Shown: positions 38,914 through 47,984 of the stretch, one piece after another
Layout: every line of letters begins with the position of its first letter
Position numbering within the stretch: the stretch's first letter is position 1
DNA from: Mastigamoeba balamuthi
Lineage: Eukaryota; Evosea; Mastigamoebida; Mastigamoebidae
Length of the DNA: 47,984 nucleotides
Reading direction: 5' to 3'
Assembly: GCA_902651635.1 (NCBI GenBank)
Contig: CACRSC010000070.1
Coordinates: 164,605 to 212,588 of the forward strand
The notes under the pieces: generated by a model
What the model was told of the DNA's origin: nothing
The model's database searches: none
Seen by the model: the letters and a program-made list of their open reading frames with translations, nothing else
Position numbers and translations under genes: made by a program

Positions 38914-41900
38914 TCACTTGTGGCGCGTGGTGAGGTCCTGCAGGCGCTCTGCCGCGTGGTCGTAGTCGGCGTCGCTGCGTGGGCCCTGGCCCTGGCCCTG
39001 GCCCTGGCGCCCCATGGCGACGGCCCGCTCGTACAGAGGCACGGCCGCGTCGGGCTTGCCCTGGCGCTGCATGCAGTCGCCCATGAGACAGCACCACCTC
39101 TGCGTCTGCGCGGCCGCTGCCTTGAGCACCTTCTCTGCGGCCTGCACGTTGCCCATGTCCATGTACACCCCCGCGATCTCGCTGCGGCGTCGGAGCAGAG
39201 GGTCAGCGTGCGTGCGTGCGCGTGTGTGCTCTGCCAGGGTGGGCGCACCAGAGGACGGTGGTGTCGCCGAGGCCGAGCTTGAGGGCCTGGGCGAGGCTCT
39301 GCTCGGCCTCTGCGTCGTGGCCGAGCTTGGTGCAGACGAGGCTGAGGTAGCCCCAGACCTCTGCGTACTCGTTGTTGAGCATGTTGGCCTCGGCGAGGCA
39401 CTGCTCGGCCTCCTCCAGCTGCCCCAGGTGGTAGCAGGCCCGCCCCACGCAGAGCCACACGTGGGCCATGGGGGACGCCCGCGTGCACCGCAGGAAGACG
39501 GCCTTGGCCTCGTCGTGCTGCCCCGCCTGCATCAGCAGCTCGCCCAGGCGCATGCCCGAGGCCGTGTCCAGGCCCCCCGCCGAGCGCTCGAGCGCCTTGC
39601 GGTAGTTGCTGATGGCGTCGGCGCTCTCGCCCTGCTGCGCGCAGATCTCCCCCAGCAGCGTCAGCGCCGCCGCGTTGCCGTCCGAGAGCTCCGCCGCCTG
39701 CTGCGCGTAGTCGTAGGCCCAGCGCAGCTTCCCCGCGCACGCGTGCACCCGCGCCAGGGCCGCCACGAGCTCCCAGCGGGTGCCGTGCTGCACGACGGCC
39801 CGCGAGACCACCTTCTCGGCGAGGGCCGCGGCGCGCAGCTCGACGAGGAAGCCCACGGCGCGCGCGAAGACGGCGACGTCGACCTGCTCGGCGAGGGCGT
39901 CGAGGGCGACGGCCTTGACGAGGGCGGCGAACTCGTTGGCGGGGTCCTTCTTGAGGACGGCGGTGAGGAGGGCCTGGGTCTTGTCGGCGTCGACGCCGAA
40001 GCAGCGGCAGGCCGAGGCCACGAGGCTGGGCGCGTGGTGCATGTCGAGCACGAGCGCCTCGTCAAAGCACTCGTCGGCCTTGGCGCCGTCGCCCGCCCGC
40101 GAGCAGAAGACGCCGTACTCGTACCAGGCCCCGGGGTCGCTCTTGTTCAGCGCCACGCGCTGCTGGTGGTACCGCGAGGCCTCGGCGCTGTGGCCCGCGG
40201 CCTCGGCGTCGGCCGCCTGCCGACGCAGCTGCTCCGAGCGCTCGCGGTTGCGGTCCTGCTCCGACTCGGAGGGGCTGTCGATCGACTTGCTGAGGGCCGC
40301 GTGCATCTGGTCGAGCAGGAAGACGTAGAGCTCGTTGAGGAAGAGCAGCTTCTCGTCGGCCGTCGCGAACCCCGTGCGGCTGAACTTCTCGTTGACGATG
40401 CGCACCACCGTCTTCTTGAGCTTCTCCTTCATCACAAAGTACGCCGCCGTGCTATTGAGCTTGTAGTAGAACATCTTCTTCCTCTGCGACCCACCCCCAG
40501 CAAACCCACCCGGCTGTCAGTACCCGCTGTTCCTGCTGTCCCTGCTGCCGGGCGCGCGCGCACCTCCTCCCTCGCCTGGGGCCCCGCGTCCCCGGCGGCC
40601 CCGAAGAGGCTGCGGTACTCGCTGGCCAGCACAGAGACCACCTGCTCGATCTCGTGCTTGTAGTCTGCAGTGGCCTCGCGGAGCTGCTTGTAGCGGGTCA
40701 TCTGCTTGCGCTTGGGGAGGAAGTCTGCGAGGTTGAGGTTCTGCGGGAGGGAAGGGCAAGCGCCTGTGAGCAGCGAGGCAGCGAGGGGGGGCGCTGGTGC
40801 CTTGGAGGAGATGGCCTGGACGAGGGGCTTGGCGAGGGAGACCTCGACCTCGAGGGTGGTCTTGTCCTTGTCGTAGGGGTGCTGCTCGGTCTCGGGCTTG
40901 AGCACGCGCTCGAGGTCCTTCTGCATCTTGCCCTTGTGGTGCTGCTTGCTCTTGCTCTTGGACCGCTTGCGCTCGCCCTCGTCCCCGCCGCCCACCTCGC
41001 TGGCCGCCAGCTCGTTGCCCATCGACACGGTCAGCGCCGCGGCCTCGGGGCCCCCGCCCTCGGGCGTCGCCGGCGCCGCCCCCATGCTGTCGTCGGCCTC
41101 GACGACGCCCCTGCTCTTGGCCCTGCTCCGGCTGTTCTTCTTGCGCGACGCCCGCCCCCGCTTGTCGCCCTGCGCCCCCGCCCTCGCCCCCGCCGGCCTC
41201 TGCGCCCCCCTTGTCGCCCGCGTCGGCGCCCAGGGCCGAGGCCGCGTCGCCCGCCGCCGAGGCGCTGTCGGCCGCGTCGGCCGTGAGGACCGCGAACTTG
41301 CCGGCGACGGTGGTGCTGCCGGGCTGGGCGAGGGGCCGCAGGTCGACCGAGCACCTGCCGGCGTAGAGGGCCGCGTTGGGGTCCTCTGCGTCGCGGAAGT
41401 CTGCGGCCAGGACGCGGCGCACGGCGATGTCGAGCAGGTGCGCCGTCGACCCCGGGGGCGGCCGCTCGAGCGAGGCCCGCAGGGCGTCTGCCAGGCGCGG
41501 CCCCACGTACATGACCCTGCTCGCTCTGCCGTCCCAGGCCGCGTAGGCCGCGTCGCCCCCCTGGCCCTCCTCGGGCGCCCCCTGCTGCGCGCCCTGCCCC
41601 GCCGCGGGCGCCAGCGACTCGCTGCAGACGCGGAGCTCGTCGGCCTCTGTCCGCAGCGCGTACGAGACGACGTAGCGGAAGAACTCTGGCAGCAGCAGGG
41701 GTGTCAGGGCGAGAGAGGAGGAGAGGAGCTGGGCACTGCGGGCGTAGGGGTTCTGGCACGCGGCGGGGAGCGAGTGGAGGGCCTTGACGCGGACGCTGAG
41801 GAAGTTGGAGCGCGCGCGCTCGTCGTCCGAGAGCAGGCGCTCGCTGGGGGCCACGTCGACGCGCACCTCGGGGCCCTCGCGGGGGGCCGCGGCGGCGAGG

Positions 41901-42473
41901 GCGAGGCCCGGGGGCCCCGGGGGCAGGGCGCGGAACCAGCCGCCGACAGCGGGGTCGCCTGCGACGAGGACGGGGTCGAGGGGGACGCGGGCGACGCCGA
42001 GGACGACGCGGTCGCCGGGGCCTGCGGCGTCGAGGAGGACGACGCGGAGGGGCTCGCTGAGGAGGGCGTTGAGCGACGCCTCGCTCGTGTCGCGGGCGTA
42101 GGTGGCCGTGAGGTCGTAGGCGGCCACGTCCTGGCCGCGCACGGGCCCCGCCTCGGCCGCGCTGCTCTCGCCCGGGAACCACACCTCCACCGCCGTGCAC
42201 GTCCCCTGCCCCTCCCGCACCGCCTCCAGGTTGCGCCCCTGCCCCACCGTCACCGCTGCCCTCCCCCCCGTCAGTCTCTGCCGGTCTCTGCTGGTGCTGC
42301 TGGTGCTGGTGGTGGTGGTGGTGCGCACTCCACGTGATCTTGCGGGGCTGCTGCTGCCCCTGCGTCTGCCCCTGCGTCTGCGACTGCGTCAGCGCGGGTG
42401 CTCCCTGCCCCGCCTGCTGCAGCCCCTGCGGGCCCTGCTGGCCCTGCTGCTGCTGCTGCTGCTGCTGGGACAT
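38914..42473 (-). CDS. CFAP70: CFAP70-like ciliary protein (C2-like plus TPR)
   Basis: CFAP70 is an axonemal, outer-dynein-arm-associated protein. Seven exons: 42473-42329, 42255-41737, 41685-41291, 41169-40801, 40740-40564, 40483-39249 and 39181-38914, for 1035 residues (human about 1120). The order fits the family. A Gln-rich leader precedes a C2-like strand region starting TVTVGQGRNLEAV. The mid-part contains EFFRYVVSYAL, then a Lys-rich linker and KPLVQAISSK. The helix FYYKLNSTAAYFVMKEKLKK and VFLLDQMHAALSKSI lead into at least eight TPR units (DPGAWYEYGVFCSRAGDGAKADECFDEAL and others; shortened here) to the C-terminus. Intron 4 is GC-AG (AAG|GCACCA) or retained. The 121-nt intron 41290-41170 is needed to change frame but has coding-like composition. 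Confidence 0.75.
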
Positions 42474-42671
42474 GGGGTGGCCGTGGACTCGGGGCGCTCT
42501 GCTCTGGGGCTCTGCTGCTGCGCTATAAATAGGGGGAGATATTGCGGGGATATCAGTATCTGGGGGTGTGGTCTCCTGCGTCATCGGGCGGTGTTGTGGT
42601 CTGGTGGTCTGGTGGTCTTTGTCTTTGTGTTTTGTTGTTGGCTCTGCTGTGCCGCTCTCCGCCCCTCTCTC
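42474..42671. promoter_or_regulatory. Divergent promoter with TATA box (CFAP70 / SR protein)
   Basis: 198 bp between two ATGs. TATAAATA at 42524-42531 reads toward the SR gene, 141 nt upstream of its ATG. GAGATATT follows, then GATATC-AGTATCT at 42550-42562, the same composite element seen in the 57-bp divergent promoter at 19.7 kb. Confidence 0.6.
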
Positions 42672-43686
42672 ATGGTGCGTCCTCGCCAGCGCTCCCCGCC
42701 CGCTCTCTCCCTCTCACTCGCTCGCTCTCTTATGCCGGTGGGGCCGCCGTGGCTCTGGCGCAGGGTCGCTCGCGCTCGCGCTCAGGGTCGTACTCGTCGC
42801 GGTCTCGGTCGCGCTCGCGCTCGGCCTCGTACACGTCGCGCTCCTCGTCGGGGAGCCGCAGCCGCAGCCGCAGCAGGAGCAGGAGCAGGACGCCGGACCC
42901 GCGGTCGCGGTCGGGGTGCCTCTTTGTGGGGAACCTGCCCTACCACTTCACCGAGCGCGACCTCGAGGACGTCTTCGGCCGCTGCGGCAGGCTCCTCTCG
43001 GTCACCATCGGCATCAACCGCCACACGGGCCAGAGCGGCGGCTACGCCTTTGTCCAGTTTGAGCGCTCCCGCGACGCCCAGGACGCCTACGACAAGTACC
43101 CCTCTCTCATCCCTCTCCCATCTCCCACTCCCTCCCCTATCTCTTATCTCTGGCCCCCCCCATCTGTCCTCACGCGGCACACACCCCACCCCACCCCCCG
43201 CCTCTAGGTTCGACGGCTACAACCTCGACGGCAGGCGCATCAGGCTCGACTGGGACGAGGGCATCCGCAACAAGGGCCGCATGCCCCCGTGCGCCTNCAC
43301 ACACACACACACACACACTCTCTCTCTCTCTCTCTCTCACGGATGAGCGGGGGCAGGCCCACCAGGCGGAGCAGGAGCAGGAGCAGGTCGTCGCACAGGC
43401 ACCGCAGCCACACGCACGGGCACAGCAGCCACGGGCACGGCAGCAGCAGCCACCACAGGCACCACTCGTCCTCCCACAGGTCCACCAAGTCCAGGAGCCC
43501 CAGCAGGAGCAGGAGCAGGAGCCACTCCCGCTCCCACAGTGCGCCTCCCCTCTTCCTCTCCGCCCCGCCCGTCGCGCTGTCCTCACCCCCCCCTGCCCCC
43601 CTCCTCCTCTTGCAGCCAAGGACACCGCCCAGCAGCCTGCCCCTGCCCCTGCCGCTGCCGCCGCCCCGCGCATGCCGCCCCAGTAA
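42672..43686 (+). CDS. SR-type RRM protein (splicing-related)
   Basis: Five exons: 42672-42674 (ATG only), 42764-43095, 43208-43288, 43348-43538 and 43616-43686; 225 residues. Donors are GTGCGT, GTACCC, GTGCGC and GTGCGC. Residues 2-45 are RS repeats. One RRM follows: CLFVGNLPYHF is RNP2 and GGYAFVQF is RNP1. It ends GRRIRLDWDEGIRNKGR, a DWD-x-G ending that recalls nuclear cap-binding CBP20, although the RS-RRM-RS layout is that of Tra2-like SR proteins. A second RS/His-rich domain (RSSHRHRSHTHGHSSHGHG) and an Ala/Pro tail close the protein. The third intron carries an n at 43298 within a CA/CT microsatellite. The start-codon-only exon is inferred from frame and consensus donor. Confidence 0.75.
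43298..43339. repeat. Single n and (CA)n(CT)n microsatellite
   Basis: The n at 43298 is followed by about ten CA and about ten CT units in the third intron of the SR gene. No duplicated flanks are seen here, so this joint probably just marks an unresolved repeat length. Confidence 0.9.
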
Positions 43687-44459
43687 CAGCGCCAGGCCGC
43701 CACCCCTCGTACCCTGCCGCCGCCTCCGCCGCCACCACCACCGCCACCAGCACCACCAGCAGTGCAGCAGGCCGGGGCGTCGCCGCCGCCGCCACTGACC
43801 GAGAGAGGATCGGGGAGACGGAGGACGAGGCCTGGGGGGAGAGAGGGAGAGGGGGGACTGGCGAGGACACGGGCGAGTGGACGCTCAGCGCACCAGCACA
43901 CCGCAATAGAGAGCGGATGGGATTGGATTGGAGGTCGGATGATTGGATGGTTGGATGGTTGGATGGTTGGATGTTGGATGATTCGCGTGGGATGGTTCGA
44001 GTTGGAGGGCTGCGTGCCCGCGCCCTCCGATGGCCTGTTGACTGGTCGCACGCACCCCCTCGCCCCGGCGCTCGCCGCCTTGTTGCCTCACTGCCCTGCC
44101 GCCTCTGCGCCCGACGGCGGTGCGCAGCAGGTCCTGGCTGCCGCTCGTTCATCCCTGCCGCCCCTCTCACCACCTCGCCGCCTCCTCCTGCCTTTGTGCC
44201 CTGAGTGCCGCACGCCGCGGCGTGGGCACAGCTGGCGGGTGCCCCCTGAGAGCGGTGCACTCCACTGCGGCAGAGAGCAAACCAACAGCGCAACACGAGA
44301 CCCCTCTGTGCGCCCTCGTGCGTCGTACTCGCGTTGCTGTGTGCTGGGCAGAGGGGGTGGGTGGGCGCCCCAGAGTCGCGGGCTCTTGCTGTCTGCTGCA
44401 CTGCCCTGCGCTGCTGAGCAGCTGTGCAGTGTGTCGGGGTGCGTGTGTGTTGGGCCAGC
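43687..44459. other. Convergent 3' flanks with GGATGGTT minisatellite
   Basis: No gene. About 43918-43985 holds irregular GATTGGATGGTTGGATG-type repeats. The right half contains Cys/Arg-rich spurious frames only. Confidence 0.5.
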
Positions 44460-45511
44460 TCAGATGTCGCCCGCGGTGCGCGTGCACGAGCTGAAGGCGT
44501 TGGGCAGGCACGTCGTCTGGGCGAGGGCCTCTGCGGCGGCGTCGGCCTGCTCGTCGGCGTCGGGGGCTGCGGCGGCGTCGGCGGCTGCGGCGTCGGCGGC
44601 GAGGGCGCGGGCCTCGACGTGGTCGAGGAACTCGGCGAGGGAGGCGAGGAGGAGGGCCGAGTGGGCGACCTCGATGTCGTTGTGGCCTGCGCCCTCGATC
44701 TGCACAAAGCGCCAGCGGGCGGCGGGGCGCAGGCGGTCCCAGAGGGCCTGGGCGTGGGCAAAGGGGACGACGTCGTCTGCGGTGCCGTGGAGGACGAGGG
44801 CGGGGGCTGTGACGGCGGGCATGCGGTCGGTGTTGAGGAACATGTCGGTGAGGGGGAGCAGCGCCAGGGCGTTGCTGACGACGCGCACGCACGAGGCGAT
44901 GCCGCTCTGCAGCACGAGGCCGCCGAGGGCGCCGCGGGCGGGGCAGCCCAGCTCGGGGTGTGCGGCGGCGCAGAGGAGGGCTGCGAGGTAGGCGGTGGGG
45001 CCCGAGCCGATGGAGCGGCCCCAGAGGACGAGGGCGCGCGGGGGGATGCGGAGCTCGAGGGTGGCGTGGGCGTAGACGGCGCGTATGTCGTCGTAGCACT
45101 GCTGCTCGGTGGGCTCGCCGGCGTTGAGGCCGTAGCCCGTGTAGTCGTACGAGAGCACGTTGACGCGGAGGCGCTCGGCCAGCACCCCCATCCAGCCCTG
45201 CATCTGCCCCATGTCCTCTGCGTTGCCGTGCGTGAACACCACCGTCAGGGGCACCCTGCAATGTGTGCGCGTGTGTGCGCGTGTGTGATGATGCCCTCCG
45301 TCAGTCTACCAGTCTACCAGTCTCTCGCTGCTGCCTCTGCCTGGCTGCTGGCTGCGCGCCTGCGGGGGGTGCCGCTGCTGCCTGCGGGGATGAAGCAGGC
45401 GGGGATGCGGCCTCTGCCGCTGCGCTTGGGGACCCAGAGGTTGGGGAGGCTCTCGTCGTAGCTGGGGGGCGGCGGCAGGAACGCCATCTGCCGCACGATC
45501 TTCTGCCCCAT
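44460..45511 (-). CDS. ABHD17-like alpha/beta hydrolase (depalmitoylase family)
   Basis: Family members remove palmitate from membrane proteins such as Ras. Exon 1, 45511-45318, and exon 2, 45255-44460, give 329 residues. The N-terminus MGQKIVRQMAFLPPPPSYDE matches the family start motif (AxKLAFLPPxPTY). Core motifs: TVVFTHGNAEDMGQM (oxyanion region), VLSYDYTGYG, LWGRSIGSGPT (nucleophile Ser146), HGTADDVVPF (Asp225) and EGAGHNDIE (His256). The Cys cluster that anchors animal ABHD17 by palmitoylation is absent. MGQKI could be myristoylated, but this is not shown. The donor is ambiguous: GTAGAC at 45317 or a GC donor 40 nt earlier (AG|GCGCGC) would both keep the frame. The C-terminus adds an Ala/Asp-rich run. 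Confidence 0.85.
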
Positions 45512-45946
45512 CCCTGCTGGCCCGCCCTGCTCCTCCTCCGCGCTGTCTGCGCTGTCTGCGCTGTCTGCGCTGTCTGCGGTGCGCTCGCTCGCTCGCTCGC
45601 TGGCGGGGGCTCAGGTGCTGCGCTGCCGCTGCTGCTGCTGCTGCCTCTGCTGGCGCTGCGGTGCGTCCCAAGTGCACAACCGCGGGGGATATCTGTTTCT
45701 CGAATCGCCTCGTATCCCCTCCCCCCCCCTCTCTATCTTCCCGCTTATCTCACGCCCACCCCCACACAGCGCGGCGCACAAAACGCCCTCCCCTGTGCGG
45801 CTGGCACGGCTGGCACGGCTGGCAATGCGGTGGGACCTGTTGGGGGTCGCAGCCCCTGCCCTCTGTGACATGTGTGCGGGTGTGCGGGTGTGCGCGCGTC
45901 GCGTGTGCTCTGCGGGGGCTCTGCGGGGGCAGGGCGCCTCTCCCCC
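45512..45946. other. Intergenic, between ABHD17-like start and GPN3 stop
   Basis: Contains four CTGTCTGCG units (about 45543-45580), a GCTC run, and GATATC at 45688-45693 followed by CGTATCCC. These are candidate promoter elements of the ABHD17-like gene. No coding sequence seen. Confidence 0.45.
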
Positions 45947-46861
45947 TCAGTCGTTCTGGTCGAGGGGCCCGCAGTGCTGGTCCAGGCAGCTGCTGTCGCC
46001 GGCGTCGGCGTCGTCGTGGGAGTCACCCGGGTCAGCCGCGTCCCTGGCGTCCTCGTGGGGGTCGCGGGGCTCCTGGTTCTCGGCCCACTGGGTCATGGTG
46101 TCGCACTGCTCGAGGAGGGCGTCGAGGCTGGCGGGGTCGCCGAGGTCGAGGGGCACGAAGCTGACCATGCTGTAGTCGTCGAGGAGCTCGGCCATGGCCC
46201 TGTTGAGGGCCTCCATGCGGGGCCCCGTCTGCTCGCGCAGGCGGGCGGTGATGGCGGGCACGTCGACGTCGAGGAAGGCCTCGAGGTCCCTGCGGCGCGG
46301 GTCGTCGGGGCCCAGGCGCGGCTGGAGGTCCATCTTGGTGAGGACGTTGAGGTGGGGCACCTCGAGGCGGACCATGGCGCTGAGGCACGTGAGGGCGCCG
46401 CTGATGAACTTGGCCGCGTCGGTCATGAAGTGGCTGTCGACGAGGTAGAGGCCCACGACGGCGTAGTCTGCGCGCACGAGCGCCTCGACCAGCGTCTTCA
46501 TGACGGGTATGTGCGAGTAGAGCTCCACCTGCCCCGGGCAGTCGACCAGCAGGTAGTCGTCGTCGTAGTCGCCCAGCTCCTCCGCCAGCCACTCGATGTT
46601 CTGCACCACGTACTCCATCGCGTACAGCAGGCCCCCGTTGGGCCCCAGCCCCAGCTCCTGCATCACCTCCTCCACCCGCACCAGCTCCCGCACGTCGATG
46701 CTCGCCCTGTACCGCAGCTCCTCCGCCGCCGGGTCCAGGTTCACCACGTGCACGCTCCGCCGCCCGGGCCCCCCGCTCCCGCAGTGCCGCGCCATCGCCT
46801 CGCAGTACGTGCTCTTCCCCGACCCCGCTGGCCCCATCACCAGCTGCGCGTACTTGACCAT
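45947..46861 (-). CDS. GPN3: GPN-loop GTPase 3
   Basis: GPN3 acts with GPN1 in assembly and nuclear import of RNA polymerase II. A single exon of 304 residues (human 284). All hallmarks are present: P-loop GPAGSGKST (residues 10-18), VVNLDPAAE (39-47), the GPN motif in LGLGPNGG (70-77), MEYVVQNIEWL, DCPGQVELYSH (107-117), LVDSHFMTDAAKFISG, and TKMD (175-178). LLDDYSMVSFVPLD is the family's C-terminal signature. The last 40 residues are Asp/Glu-rich and variable. It is unusual here in having no intron. GTATCTT at 46928-46934, 67 nt upstream, matches an arm of the promoter inverted repeat at 19.7 kb. Confidence 0.93.
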   Translation of the reverse strand: MVKYAQLVMGPAGSGKSTYCEAMARHCGSGGPGRRSVHVVNLDPAAEELRYRASIDVRELVRVEEVMQELGLGPNGGLLYAMEYVVQNIEWLAEELGDYDDDYLLVDCPGQVELYSHIPVMKTLVEALVRADYAVVGLYLVDSHFMTDAAKFISGALTCLSAMVRLEVPHLNVLTKMDLQPRLGPDDPRRRDLEAFLDVDVPAITARLREQTGPRMEALNRAMAELLDDYSMVSFVPLDLGDPASLDALLEQCDTMTQWAENQEPRDPHEDARDAADPGDSHDDADAGDSSCLDQHCGPLDQND

Positions 46862-46975
46862 CTTGTCTCTGCGCCGCGCGCTCTCTCTCTCTCTCTCACT
46901 CTCTCACTCTCTCTCTCGGAGATTCCCGTATCTTCTCCCCCCTCCCATGCCGTCATCTTTTCTCTCTCTCTGCTG

Positions 46976-47224
46976 AGACCTCAAGCAGGCCCAGCACAGC
47001 ACCCGGCACGCATGTCGCCACCGTGGTGGCGTCCCCCCCGCGCTTGCCCTGCTCCAGCCCTCCCTCCCTCCTGGGGCGGCTGGTGCTCGGTGTTGTGCGC
47101 TCGCTCACTGCATGCACCGGTGCCCCCGAACGGCAGCTGCCCAGGGCTCTGCACAGAGCCGCCGGGCACCAGAGGGGCGGGGAGCGCGCCCGCGCCACAG
47201 AGGGGTCATTGCAGGGGGGAGGGG
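46976..47224. repeat. 249-bp repeat, copy 1
   Basis: Near-identical to 47226-47473, separated by an n at 47225. Visible differences are A/G near 46984 and one C in a homopolymer near 47030. No coding potential recognised. Confidence 0.9.
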
Positions 47225-47473
47225 NAGACCTCAGGCAGGCCCAGCACAGCACCCGGCACGCATGTCGCCACCGTGGTGGCGTCCCCCCGCGCTTGCCCTG
47301 CTCCAGCCCTCCCTCCCTCCTGGGGCGGCTGGTGCTCGGTGTTGTGCGCTCGCTCACTGCATGCACCGGTGCCCCCGAACGGCAGCTGCCCAGGGCTCTG
47401 CACAGAGCCGCCGGGCACCAGAGGGGCGGGGAGCGCGCCCGCGCCACAGAGGGGTCATTGCAGGGGGGAGGGG
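47225..47473. repeat. n gap and 249-bp repeat, copy 2
   Basis: The n at 47225 followed by the second copy (about 248 bp). As at the other joints, the pattern suggests overlapping contigs that were not merged. Confidence 0.88.
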
Positions 47474-47984
47474 GGTGGGGCAGGAAAAGAGAGGGCCACA
47501 CGCTCCTGGCGAGAACTGCCCGCGCCTGCCCCTGCAGCGCTGCTCGCTTGTTCCTCCTCGAGGGGCACCACGTGCTGCGTCCTGCGCCTTGCGCTTTCCT
47601 CTGAGCCGCTTGCTTGCTTGCCGGTGCACGTGGACTGTGCTCAGCGATCACACAAGGGGGGCAGCTGCGTTCATGCAGCTGTGCGACTGGGGCCGCGTCC
47701 CTTCTTTGGCTCACGCATCGCCCGTCGGGTCTGGGGATACGGAACAGGGCTGCCGCACCCGCTCTGCTCTGCTCTGCGAGTTTGCTATGGGATCTTTGGG
47801 GTACTTGTGTAGCGACCTCGAGGGGCGTGGCACGTGTCCAAGGACGGCCCCAACGAATTCCTGACAATTCCACCTCGTTTTCATAAATGTATGCGAGGCA
47901 CCACACTGCCACTGCTGCTGCCACCCCCATGATCACTGGCATACATGTGTGCTCGTGAATCCATCATAAGAGACAATGGAGCAG
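47474..47984. other. Right end of window, no gene recognised
   Basis: GC falls towards the end. A minus-strand frame from 47942 starts with a hydrophobic MPVIMGVAAAVAVWCLAYIY that could be a signal or membrane segment of a first exon, but the frame then runs into non-coding-like sequence and no donor or further exon could be confirmed. Confidence 0.35.

Noticed and set aside
1-47984. Defence system, biosynthetic operon, integrated virus, CRISPR array or intact transposon
   Set aside because: I looked for reverse transcriptase, transposase, integrase, capsid, Cas, toxin-antitoxin and NRPS/PKS signatures in all plausible coding frames and saw none; the genes are separate eukaryotic units with introns.

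Overview
The window is nuclear DNA of a GC-rich eukaryote. Almost every gene is broken by short spliceosomal introns (about 40-360 nt). The recognisable proteins are eukaryotic cell machinery: COG8, RBM8A/Y14, nicalin, GPN3, an ABHD17-type hydrolase, an SR protein, a RhoGEF and a CFAP70-type ciliary protein, so the organism makes, or descends from cells that made, a flagellum. A bacterial-style [4Fe-4S] L-serine dehydratase and an OafA/OatA-like acyltransferase are also present. A flagellated, perhaps low-oxygen protist such as a Mastigamoeba-like amoebozoan would fit; that is a low-confidence inference. No prokaryotic operon, CRISPR array, tRNA, rRNA or intact transposon was seen.

Layout. 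0-7.3 kb: the 3' exon of a coiled-coil protein (+), a membrane protein with thrombospondin-3-like Ca-binding repeats (-), a 2 kb gap with AT-rich palindromic blocks, and a Ser/Pro-rich coiled-coil protein (+). 7.9-16.1 kb: a seven-exon ankyrin-repeat protein (-) diverging from COG8 (+), whose last exon carries a roughly 700-residue acidic low-complexity tail. 16.3-18.7 kb: RBM8A, split by a misassembled second copy of the COG8 tail lying between runs of n. 18.9-25.9 kb: a degenerate NUDIX-like gene and an orphan gene sharing a 57-bp divergent promoter, L-serine dehydratase (+), and a canonical NUDIX hydrolase (-) whose 5' half is duplicated at another n. 26.1-33.7 kb: RhoGEF, an A/C-only tract, nicalin, and the acyltransferase. 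34-35.2 kb: an AT-rich stretch and inverted relics of the acyltransferase first exon. 35.3-46.9 kb: an orphan alanine-rich protein (-), an NT-C2-like protein (+), CFAP70 (-), an SR/RRM protein (+), an ABHD17-like hydrolase (-) and GPN3 (-). 46.9-48 kb: a 249-bp repeat around a gap, then nothing recognised.

The genes do not form one pathway. Recurrent themes are RNA processing (RBM8A, SR protein), ER/Golgi membrane function (nicalin, COG8) and compact divergent promoters. Exon joins were worked out by hand, matching reading frame, splice-site phase and protein-family alignment. About 44 introns modelled this way share an unusual donor (most often GTGCGY, nearly always C at +4) and a CTGAC branch-like motif. 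Three single-n or short-n joints sit inside near-identical duplications and look like unmerged haplotype contigs.
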